Shown here piece after piece: positions 36,113 through 42,537 of a stretch of 64,000 nt of DNA. Position numbers and translations under genes: made by a program. Each line of letters opens with the position of its first letter. Position 1 is the first letter of the stretch. This DNA is from Pseudomonas frederiksbergensis. GTDB taxonomy: Bacteria; Pseudomonadota; Gammaproteobacteria; Pseudomonadales; Pseudomonadaceae. The stretch lies in assembly GCF_017114915.1 (NCBI RefSeq), contig NZ_JAAUOE010000010.1, forward strand, positions 106,082-170,081. Reading direction: 5' to 3'. Under the pieces are notes generated by a model. That model saw nothing but the letters and a program-made list of their open reading frames with translations. It did no database searches and was not told the DNA's origin.

Positions 36113-36760
36113 TCAAGGCGCCAAGCGGCTGCGTTGCCATACGCCCTCGCGTAAACGGTAGTCGATTCGATCATGCAAACGGTCAGCCCGCCCTTGCCAG
36201 AACTCCAGACGCTCAGGGTGCAAGCAATAGCCGCCCCAATGCTCGGGGCGCGACACGGTCTGGCCGACGAAGCGTTTGATGGTTTGCGCCAGCATGGATT
36301 CCAGCGCGGCGCGACTGGCCAACGGACGACTTTGCGGTGAGGCCCAGGCCCCCAGACGACTGGCCATCGAGCGGGTATCGAAGTACGCATCCGAGAGTTT
36401 CGGGTCGAGCCTGGACACCTGCCCTTCGATACGCACCTGGCGCTCCAGCCCCGGCCAGAAAAACGTCATGGCGGCATAGGGATTGGCCGCCAGTTGCTGC
36501 CCCTTGTCGCTCTGGTAATTGCCGAAGAAAGTAAAACCTTCATCGCTCAACCCCTTGAGCAGCAGCACCCGGCAGTGCGGCCGCCCTTCATCGTCGACCG
36601 TCGCCAGCACCATGCTGTTGGCCTCGACAGGTGCGCACTCGGTGTCGCGGGCCTGTTGCAGCCATTGCCGGAACATCGCCAGCGGATCGTCCAGCGCTGC
36701 TTCATCCTGCAGGCCATTAAGGGTGTAGTTGCGGCGCATTTGGGCCAGGGAAAGGGGCAT
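36113..36760 (-). CDS. pdxH: Pyridoxamine 5'-phosphate oxidase PdxH
   Basis: The protein has 215 residues starting [26 protein letters not shown]-binding elements include [24 protein letters not shown] and the C-terminal [22 protein letters not shown] ... RLHDRI block. It oxidises PNP/PMP to pyridoxal phosphate using O2. A perfect Anr/Dnr box 57 bp upstream is odd for an O2-using enzyme and suggests extra expression when oxygen is scarce. Confidence 0.93.
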   Translation of the reverse strand: MPLSLAQMRRNYTLNGLQDEAALDDPLAMFRQWLQQARDTECAPVEANSMVLATVDDEGRPHCRVLLLKGLSDEGFTFFGNYQSDKGQQLAANPYAAMTFFWPGLERQVRIEGQVSRLDPKLSDAYFDTRSMASRLGAWASPQSRPLASRAALESMLAQTIKRFVGQTVSRPEHWGGYCLHPERLEFWQGRADRLHDRIDYRLREGVWQRSRLAP

Positions 36761-36816
36761 GACAGTGATCTCCGGGAAGGTTTTGCGCAGTGTGCGAGGC
36801 ACTGCGCGACACCACC

Positions 36817-36830
36817 TTGACCGCCATCAA
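36817..36830 (-). promoter_or_regulatory. Anr/Dnr box upstream of pdxH
   Basis: TTGACCGCCATCAA, a full TTGAC-N4-ATCAA site, lies in the 90-bp gap between norR and pdxH, 57 bp before the pdxH ATG. Confidence 0.6.
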
Positions 36831-36850
36831 CATGCGGCGCCGCCCCTGGC

Positions 36851-38389
36851 TTACTTAAGGCGCAGACGCCGGGCCAGTTTGTGCAGATTGCTCGGATCGA
36901 CTTCCAGCAACCGCGCGGCGCTGGCCCAGTTCTCCCCGGAAAGACTCAAGGCGTGGAGAATTTTTTGCCGCTGGTAATCGTCGACGGCTTCGCCCAACGG
37001 CTGGAACGGCAGATCAGCCGTCACGTCCGGGGATGGCTCGAGCATCGACGCCGGTGCCGTCATCGCGCTGTCGAGATCAAGCACCTCAGGCTCCAGCGTC
37101 ATGATCAACGTGCGACTCGTCCCGCGACTGAGCTGCTTCAACGCGGCCCGGCTGATCACGTGTTCCAGTTCGCGCACATTGCCCGGCCAGGTATAAAGCA
37201 GCAGCGCGCGTTCGGCCGCCGGCGACAGGCGCAAGCCCCGCAGGCCGAGCCGCGCCCGATTGAGTTCAAGGAAATGCCCGGCCAGCAGCAACACGTCGTG
37301 GCCGCGTTCGCGCAGGGCCGGAATCGGCACCGGGTACACCGAAAGCCGGTGATACAGATCGGCGCGAAACAAGCCGTCGCGGATGCTGTCCGGCAGGTGC
37401 CGGTTGGTGGCGGCGATGATGCGCACATCGACGTGCAACGGCTTGTCGGCGCCCAAGCGCTGGATCTCGCCATTCTGCAGGGTGCGCAGCAATTTCGCTT
37501 GCACGCTCAAGGGCAACTCCCCGACTTCATCGAGAAACAGCGTACCGCCATTGGCGGCATCGAAGCGTCCGGCACGGTCACTGGTGGCGCCGGAAAAGGC
37601 GCCTTTGACATGCCCGAACAACTCACTCTCTGCCAGCGACTCCGGCAAGGCGGCGCAGTTGACCTGTATCAGCGGCTTGTGGTGACGCCTCGAAAGACGA
37701 TGCAAGCGCCGGGCGAACAGCTCTTTGCCGACGCCGGTCTCGCCCAGCAGCAACACCGGCAAATCGGAGTCGGCCAGTACATCCAGCTCATTGAGCAACT
37801 GGTGCAACACCTCACTCTGCCCGAGGATCTCGCCCTCGCCGACCGGCATTCGCAAGTCCTGGGGATCGCTGCGGGACAGACGCAAGCTGCGGTTTTCCTG
37901 TTCCAGGCGAGTGACCCGCACGGCGGCTTCGATCTGCAGGGTGCAACGCTTGAGTTCTTCCCGCGCCTGGCTGTCAAAGGTCCCGGCATGCAGCGCATCG
38001 AGGGTGATCGCGCCCCAGATCCGCCCCTCGACATAGAGACTCACGCCCATGCAGTCATGCACCGGCAGCGGTTCGCCGACGTGGTTGTCGAGCAGGCCGT
38101 CGTAGGGGTCCGGCAGGCGACTGTCGGGCTCGAACCAGGTCGGCTCGCGCGACGCCATGATTGCCGCCAGTCGAGGATGCTGGGCGATGACGAACCGGCG
38201 CCCCAACGCTTCATGCACCAGCCCCACCGTCGCAACCGGCCTGAGGCTGTCGTCATCCAGACGCAGCAAGCCCACGGCGCCACTGTTGAAGTATTCGCGC
38301 AGGGTCTGGACCAGTCGTTGCAACCGCACGGCATTGGGCAACTCGACGATCAGGTCGGCCGCCAGGCTTTCTCGCAGCATGGTAGTCAT
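36851..38389 (-). CDS. norR: Nitric oxide-responsive sigma-54 activator NorR
   Basis: The protein has 512 residues from ATG 38389; a GTG one codon upstream also fits. The N-terminal GAF domain keeps residues equivalent to NO-sensing iron ligands (C113 in VHDCMG, D131). The AAA+ domain has LLLGETGVGKELFA (Walker A), LFLDEVGEL (Walker B) and the sigma-54 contact loop GAFSGA at 263-268, with Ser in place of the usual Thr. The Fis-type helix-turn-helix ends the protein (NWASAARLLEVDPSNLHKLA). It is divergent from ytfE; one of three NorR boxes overlaps its own start. Confidence 0.92.
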   Translation of the reverse strand: MTTMLRESLAADLIVELPNAVRLQRLVQTLREYFNSGAVGLLRLDDDSLRPVATVGLVHEALGRRFVIAQHPRLAAIMASREPTWFEPDSRLPDPYDGLLDNHVGEPLPVHDCMGVSLYVEGRIWGAITLDALHAGTFDSQAREELKRCTLQIEAAVRVTRLEQENRSLRLSRSDPQDLRMPVGEGEILGQSEVLHQLLNELDVLADSDLPVLLLGETGVGKELFARRLHRLSRRHHKPLIQVNCAALPESLAESELFGHVKGAFSGATSDRAGRFDAANGGTLFLDEVGELPLSVQAKLLRTLQNGEIQRLGADKPLHVDVRIIAATNRHLPDSIRDGLFRADLYHRLSVYPVPIPALRERGHDVLLLAGHFLELNRARLGLRGLRLSPAAERALLLYTWPGNVRELEHVISRAALKQLSRGTSRTLIMTLEPEVLDLDSAMTAPASMLEPSPDVTADLPFQPLGEAVDDYQRQKILHALSLSGENWASAARLLEVDPSNLHKLARRLRLK

Positions 38390-38437
38390 CACCCTCTATG
38401 GTTGGATTCACCCTGAAGCATCAGGGTAAATATCACC
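38381..38437. promoter_or_regulatory. Three NorR boxes (GGT-N7-ACC) between norR and ytfE
   Basis: GGTAGTCATCACC at 38381-38393, GGTTGGATTCACC at 38400-38412 and GGTAAATATCACC at 38425-38437 all fit the GGT-N7-ACC NorR site known from Ralstonia norR-norA. Centres are 19 and 25 bp apart. Box 1 overlaps the norR start, which would allow autorepression. Confidence 0.78.
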
Positions 38438-38477
38438 ACAACTAAAAATTAATCCATGTTTTTCAATACGTTAAAAA

Positions 38478-38493
38478 TGGCATGCCGGGTGCA
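38478..38493 (+). promoter_or_regulatory. Sigma-54 promoter of ytfE
   Basis: TGGCATGCCGGGTGCA has GG and GC separated by 10 bp, the -24/-12 form. The GG lies 48 bp after the centre of the third NorR box and about 55 bp before the ytfE ATG. Confidence 0.65.
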
Positions 38494-38534
38494 ATGAGCT
38501 TGGAGAACCGTTGAAACCCAAACAAGGAACCCTG

Positions 38535-39209
38535 ATGAGCCAGACCCTATTGGAACAAAGCCTCGGCCAACTGGCCTGCGACATTCCCGGTGCCACCCGG
38601 ATCTTCCACACCTTCAAACTGGACTTCTGTTGCGGCGGGCATAAAAGCCTGCGTGAAGCAGCCCTTGGCAAACACCTCGATCCGGTCCTGATTGCCGACG
38701 CCCTGAGCTTGCTGCAAGACGCCGGCGAAACCCAGCACGACTGGCGCAACGAGCCGTTGGAACTGCTGATCGCCCACCTCCTGACGCGTTACCACGCCCG
38801 CCATCGCGAGCAACTGCCGGAACTGATCCGTCTGGCTCGCCGCGTCGAGCAGGTCCACGGTGCGCGCAGCAGCTGCCCCAACGGCTTGGCCGATCTGCTG
38901 ACCGACATGCAGCAAGAACTCGAAGGCCACATGCTCAAGGAAGAACAAGTGCTGTTCCCGATGCTGCAACAAGGCATCGGACCCCAGGCCGCACCGCCGA
39001 TCCAGGTGCTGCGCTTTGAACATGATCAACACGGCGAAGCGCTGGAGAAGATGCTCGCCCTGACCCATCACATCACCCCGCCTGCCGATGCCTGCAACAC
39101 CTGGCGCGCACTCTACCGCGGGTTGCTGGAGTTTAAAGATGACCTGATGCAACACATCCATCTGGAAAACAATGTGTTGTTCATCAACGCCCTGAACCCT
39201 CGTCATTGA
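38535..39209 (+). CDS. ytfE: Di-iron Fe-S repair protein YtfE/RIC (NorA/DnrN)
   Basis: The protein has 224 residues starting MSQTLLEQSLGQLACDIPGA; AAGGAA precedes the ATG. The ScdA N-terminal motif FKLDFCCGGHKSL is followed by a hemerythrin-like domain with spaced histidines (LLTRYHARH, EGHMLKEEQVLFP, RFEHDQHGE, IHLENNVLF). It repairs nitrosated iron-sulfur centres or sequesters NO. The homologue NorA sits in the same place beside norR in Ralstonia, and the shared NorR/sigma-54 promoter confirms NO control. Confidence 0.9.
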   Translation: MSQTLLEQSLGQLACDIPGATRIFHTFKLDFCCGGHKSLREAALGKHLDPVLIADALSLLQDAGETQHDWRNEPLELLIAHLLTRYHARHREQLPELIRLARRVEQVHGARSSCPNGLADLLTDMQQELEGHMLKEEQVLFPMLQQGIGPQAAPPIQVLRFEHDQHGEALEKMLALTHHITPPADACNTWRALYRGLLEFKDDLMQHIHLENNVLFINALNPRH

Positions 39210-39228
39210 TCGCTTGCTGATCCCGCCC

Positions 39229-39265
39229 AACCCGCGTCAGCCCACCGGTTGACGCGGGTTTTGTT
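39229..39265. terminator. Rho-independent terminator after ytfE
   Basis: AACCCGCGTCA at 39229-39239 pairs with TGACGCGGGTT at 39250-39260, followed by TTGTTT. It serves ytfE and probably also faces the convergent CopD-like gene. Confidence 0.8.
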
Positions 39266-39284
39266 TATCCGGAACGGCTTGCGA

Positions 39285-39722
39285 TCAGCCGTGCCAATAG
39301 AACATCGCCTTGGCCAGGATCACGATCAACACCATGTGCCCCAGGATACTGCGGCGGATCCAGCTGGCGCGGGTCGCGGTCAGGCGCGCGTGGGTCAGCC
39401 AATACGCCAACAGCAAGTAGTGACCAATGATGCTCAGGGCCAACAGGATTTTCAGGCTCAGCAACGTACCAAACTGGCTGGCCAGCGGCTGACTCAATGC
39501 ACCCCGGTACTGCCACGCCAGGCCGATGCCGGCGCCATACAACAGCAACACCACGCCGTGCAGGACTTTACGCGAACGCAGCGCAATCGCCTGATCCGCC
39601 GTCGCTTGCGCAACGTCCGTCAACGGCTGGCGGGCGCGATGCCAGATGACCACCTCGAAAAACAGCGTACCGATGAAAGCAATAGCCGCCAGCAGGTGGG
39701 TGACCAGTAGAAAGGGGTACAT
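39285..39722 (-). CDS. CopD-like small integral membrane protein
   Basis: The protein has 145 residues with four predicted helices (MYPFLLVTHLLAAIAFIGTLFFEVV, RKVLHGVVLLLYGAGIGLAW, LSLKILLALSIIGHYLLLAYW, and the end). Paired histidines (H9, H28, and others) could bind heme or copper. It resembles the CopD/YkoY-type membrane domain. It ends the nnrS transcript (28-bp gap), so a role in NO tolerance or metal handling is plausible but unproven. Confidence 0.6.
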   Translation of the reverse strand: MYPFLLVTHLLAAIAFIGTLFFEVVIWHRARQPLTDVAQATADQAIALRSRKVLHGVVLLLYGAGIGLAWQYRGALSQPLASQFGTLLSLKILLALSIIGHYLLLAYWLTHARLTATRASWIRRSILGHMVLIVILAKAMFYWHG

Positions 39723-39750
39723 CAGCGCCAGCCTCTGTCAGTTCGCGTGC

Positions 39751-40941
39751 TCATCCCGGATGACCGTCGACCCGGGCTCGCAGCAGCATCGGCCCATAAC
39801 GCCAGGCGTACAGCGCAAACGCCAGCGCCCAGCACAGGCCGGCCAGCCACAATGCGCCCAAGGGCAAGAACAGGATCAACACCACCCGGCTCAAACACGC
39901 CAGGTTGAGCAGAATGAACGCCAGGGTCATGCCTGATGGCGGTTCCAGGGGGCGACCGGTGTGGCCGAGGCTGACCCGGGCGATCATCGCCAACACCAGG
40001 CCGCCCATGGCCCCAATGGTCAGGCAATGCACCGCCAGACTCGGGTTGATCGGCACGCCGAAGTGCCACAACGCCATTGCCAGACAGGCCACCGCCAACC
40101 AGCCATAGGCCAGGTGCAACGACCACAGCAACGGCACGCGCCAGAGTGCCCGGTCATGCCAACGCACCAGGCGCAGCAGATGCCCCGCCGCCAGCACCGC
40201 GAACAGCAGGCCCACCCAGACATTGGGGTTGAGCGCCGGTCCCGCGGCATACAGCAACGCCACCAGCGGCGACCCGATCAACAGCAGTCGATCCAGCCAG
40301 GGCCAGGCTGCAACGCCTTCAACCCGACCAAGGCCACGCTGGGTGAAGAACGGAATGACCCGCCCGCCGATCAACCCCATCATCGCCGCCACCAGCCAGA
40401 GGCCGCTCAGCACGCCCTGGCGTTGCCAGCCTTCATGCCCCTCGACCAGGCCATACAGGGACAACCCGTCGGCCCCGGCCAACAACAGCAAAACCACCAC
40501 AATCGGGTAGTTACGCTTCTGCCGCACCTTCCACAGGGTAAAGCCCATGAGCACCGCCACTGCCAACGGGAACGCCAGTTCCAGCACCGCGAGCAACGGC
40601 CATGGCGCGTTGGCCAGCCAGGCCACTCGCGCCAATAACCACAGCAACGCCAGCGCCGCCAACGGTTTGCCACTGAGGCCGGGGCGACCGGTCCAGGTCT
40701 GCACCGCCGTCAGCAAAAAGCCCGCGATAATCGCCAGGCCGAATCCGAACAGCAATTCATGCCGATGCCAGCCCAACCAGCCGCCTGCCGGCTGCCAGTT
40801 GGAAATCGAGCCACTGAAGGCCGCCAGCCAGAGCGGTATGGCCAGCACCGCCAAGAGGCTACCGGCGAGGAAAAATGGTCGAAAGGCCAGACGAAACAGC
40901 GGCGTGATTGCCATTGCTTTACGGCGGTCAAGCACTTGCAT
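39751..40941 (-). CDS. nnrS: NnrS family heme/copper membrane protein
   Basis: The protein has 396 residues with about 12 helices; ATG 40941 follows GAGGAG. NnrS markers include LFRLAFRPFFLAGSL at the start, WHRHELLFGFGLAIIAGFLLTAVQTWTG near residue 60, and the late LTIGAMGGLVLAMIARVSLGHTGR. NnrS protects iron centres against nitrosative stress in other denitrifiers. A weaker Dnr-like site is found upstream at 41038. Confidence 0.9.
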   Translation of the reverse strand: MQVLDRRKAMAITPLFRLAFRPFFLAGSLLAVLAIPLWLAAFSGSISNWQPAGGWLGWHRHELLFGFGLAIIAGFLLTAVQTWTGRPGLSGKPLAALALLWLLARVAWLANAPWPLLAVLELAFPLAVAVLMGFTLWKVRQKRNYPIVVVLLLLAGADGLSLYGLVEGHEGWQRQGVLSGLWLVAAMMGLIGGRVIPFFTQRGLGRVEGVAAWPWLDRLLLIGSPLVALLYAAGPALNPNVWVGLLFAVLAAGHLLRLVRWHDRALWRVPLLWSLHLAYGWLAVACLAMALWHFGVPINPSLAVHCLTIGAMGGLVLAMIARVSLGHTGRPLEPPSGMTLAFILLNLACLSRVVLILFLPLGALWLAGLCWALAFALYAWRYGPMLLRARVDGHPG

Positions 40942-41037
40942 AAAACCACTCCTCTACCTTGTTGCCGACCTTGCGCCAACCCGCAGGCGCCGAGGTAAAT
41001 CCAGGAGCAATTATCGGGTATTACCGATCAATTGCCG

Positions 41038-41051
41038 TTGTCGCAGATCAA
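41038..41051 (-). promoter_or_regulatory. Weak Dnr-like site upstream of nnrS
   Basis: TTGTCGCAGATCAA has a perfect ATCAA half but an imperfect left half. It is 97 bp upstream of the nnrS ATG. The call is tentative. Confidence 0.35.
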
Positions 41052-41093
41052 GTGTGCAAGGGGCATGCCCCAATTCCGGAGTTAACGCGCACT

Positions 41094-41180
41094 GTAGGAG
41101 CGTGGCTTGCCCGCGAAGAATGCACCGCGGTTTTCAGGCATTACGCGTCATCGTTCTTCGCGGGCAAGCCACGCTCCTAC
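41094..41180. repeat. REP palindrome pair (REPIN), GTAGGAGCGTGGC type
   Basis: GTAGGAGCGTGGCTTGCCCG is mirrored by CGGGCAAGCCACGCTCCTAC. It lies immediately upstream of the NorR box array for the 29-residue ORF and dnr, and separates it from the nnrS promoter. Confidence 0.88.
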
Positions 41181-41182
41181 AG

Positions 41183-41239
41183 GGTACAAATGACCATTAA
41201 AGGGTTATTTGCACCCTAATCATCAGGGTATTTTTTACC
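41183..41239 (+). promoter_or_regulatory. Three NorR boxes (GGT-N7-ACC) upstream of a small ORF and dnr
   Basis: GGTACAAATGACC at 41183-41195, GGTTATTTGCACC at 41203-41215 and GGTATTTTTTACC at 41227-41239 fit the NorR site. Centres are 20 and 24 bp apart, nearly the geometry of the norR-ytfE array. A random GGT-N7-ACC is expected about once per 4 kb, so a triplet in 57 bp is far from chance. Confidence 0.78.
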
Positions 41240-41279
41240 CTCGCACTTGAGAACCCCGCTAAATAAAGGCCTCCAGGCC

Positions 41280-41295
41280 TGGCCCATGTCTTGCT
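41280..41295 (+). promoter_or_regulatory. Sigma-54 promoter upstream of the small ORF and dnr
   Basis: TGGCCCATGTCTTGCT has GG-N10-GC with a good TTGC -12 element. Its GG lies 48 bp after the centre of the third NorR box, exactly as at ytfE. The predicted start site is about 30 bp before the 29-residue ORF. Confidence 0.68.
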
Positions 41296-41337
41296 CAAGC
41301 TTCTGGAAATCAAATAAACCGATCCCCCGGAGTCGTC

Positions 41338-41427
41338 ATGAAAAAAGTCATCCAGCCACTGGCCTGGTTCGTGGTGCTGACCTCAATCCTGGCCGTGGCC
41401 AGCGGCGTTTCCCTGGGCCTCGTCTGA
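41338..41427 (+). CDS. 29-residue membrane peptide, first gene of the NorR/sigma-54 transcript
   Basis: ATG 41338 with CGGAG upstream encodes 29 residues: MKKVIQPLAWFVVLTSILAV then ASGVSLGLV. A basic N-terminus and one hydrophobic helix predict a single-pass inner-membrane peptide or uncleaved signal. It lies between the sigma-54 promoter and dnr (42-bp gap). No family is recognised. It may act with dnr or as a translational leader. Confidence 0.6.
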   Translation: MKKVIQPLAWFVVLTSILAVASGVSLGLV

Positions 41428-41469
41428 CTTGATCACCAGTCCCCTTCTCTACCTTCAGGATGAATTCTC

Positions 41470-42153
41470 ATGGTGCTTCACCGCGTCCATCACCAGATTC
41501 TGCGCAGTCATCATTTGTTCGAGCCGTTGAACGAAGAACAACTGGACGAATTGATGAGTACCAGCCACTTGCTGAGCATCGACAAAGGCGAGCCATTGTT
41601 CCGTCAGGGTGAGCCGGCCGATGCGTTCTATTTCATCATTGCCGGCGCGGTGAAGATCTACCGACTGACACCGGATGGGCAGGAGAAAGTGTTCGAGGTC
41701 ATCAGCGAGCGGCAAACCTTCGCCGAGGCGATGATGCTGATGGACACCCCCAACTATGTGGCCTCGGCCGAAGCGGTCTGCCCCACCCAGCTCTATCGGT
41801 TATCCAACAGCACCTACATGCGCCTGTTGCAGAGCAACAGCCGGCTGACCTTCGCGCTGCTGGGCAAGCTCTGCGTTCGTTTGCATCAACGGGTCAACGA
41901 AATCGAAACCCTGTCCCTGAAAAACGCCACCCACCGGGTCGTGCGTTATCTGCTGACGCAACTGGTGCGCTTGCAGCCTGTTGACTGCCAATTCGAGCTG
42001 CCGATGGCCAAGCAACTGATTGCCGGACATCTGTCGATCCAGCCGGAAACCTTTTCGCGGATCATCCGCCGCCTGATCGATGAAAACATCATCACTCAGG
42101 AGGGCCGCCAGATCGCCATTCTTGATCGTCTGCGCCTGGAACAGTTCGAGTGA
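41470..42153 (+). CDS. dnr: NO-responsive denitrification regulator Dnr
   Basis: The protein has 227 residues, the length of P. aeruginosa Dnr, which it closely resembles: HRVHHQILRSHHLFEPLNEE, FRQGEPADAFYFIIAGAVKIYRLT, TFAEAMMLMDTPNYVASAEA and HLSIQPETFSRIIRRL. It is a heme-type NO sensor of the Crp/Fnr family that activates nir, nor and nos promoters at TTGAT-N4-ATCAA sites. Unusually, the nearest upstream control elements are NorR boxes and a sigma-54 promoter; no convincing Anr site is seen. Confidence 0.93.
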   Translation: MVLHRVHHQILRSHHLFEPLNEEQLDELMSTSHLLSIDKGEPLFRQGEPADAFYFIIAGAVKIYRLTPDGQEKVFEVISERQTFAEAMMLMDTPNYVASAEAVCPTQLYRLSNSTYMRLLQSNSRLTFALLGKLCVRLHQRVNEIETLSLKNATHRVVRYLLTQLVRLQPVDCQFELPMAKQLIAGHLSIQPETFSRIIRRLIDENIITQEGRQIAILDRLRLEQFE

Positions 42154-42158
42154 GTGCC

Positions 42159-42344
42159 ATGCCCGCCTGCCTGTATTGCCAACACGCCAACCCACCGCAA
42201 GCGACCGAGTGCCACCAATGTGGCATGCCTTTGCCGGCACTGGCTGCACGCGCCGGGGAACGTCGGCAGCGCCGATTCATGTGGTTTTGCGTTGGCCTGA
42301 CGATCTTTTGCGTGGTGATGTTCTTCTGGTTGCCGCGCAACTGA
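42159..42344 (+). CDS. dnrP: DnrP-like zinc-ribbon membrane protein
   Basis: The protein has 61 residues from ATG 42159; a GTG at 42150 overlapping the dnr stop would add three. It has a zinc-ribbon (CLYCQHANPPQATECHQCG, four cysteines) followed by a basic stretch and one transmembrane helix (FMWFCVGLTIFCVVMFFWLP). Such genes follow dnr in other pseudomonads and are named DnrP; function is not established. It is probably cotranscribed with dnr. Confidence 0.65.
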   Translation: MPACLYCQHANPPQATECHQCGMPLPALAARAGERRQRRFMWFCVGLTIFCVVMFFWLPRN

Positions 42345-42360
42345 AGACCACACACATCCC

Positions 42361-42516
42361 CTGTAGCAGCTGCCGAGCGTGCGAGGCTGCGTTCGGCTCG
42401 GGCCGCGTTCGGACGCAGCAGTCGCAAATCCTGAACCCACGGTATTCCTGAATCACCGCGGTGAATGGTTTTACGACTGCTGCGCAGCCGAACGCAGGCT
42501 ACGCCAGCTGCTACAG
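42361..42516. repeat. REP pair of the second family (CTGTAGCAGCTGCCGA type)
   Basis: CTGTAGCAGCTGCCGAGCG... on the left is mirrored by ...CGCCAGCTGCTACAG on the right, with inner GCGTTCGG/CCGAACGC repeats around CGCAGCAGTCG. It fills the gap between convergent dnrP and norD and may act as terminator. The same family recurs at 46437 and 53831. Confidence 0.75.
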
Positions 42517-42537
42517 GGACGCAGGTGGTCAAGGAGA

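Noticed and set aside
38410..38427. ACCCTGA/TCAGGGT palindrome as a separate operator
   Set aside because: It is built from the flanks of adjacent NorR boxes, and a similar palindrome at 41213-41229 arises the same way; the GGT-N7-ACC reading explains both.
41430..41445. TTGATCACCAGTCC as an Anr site for dnr
   Set aside because: The left half TTGAT is good, but the right half lacks ATCAA, so it is not counted as an Anr/Dnr site.
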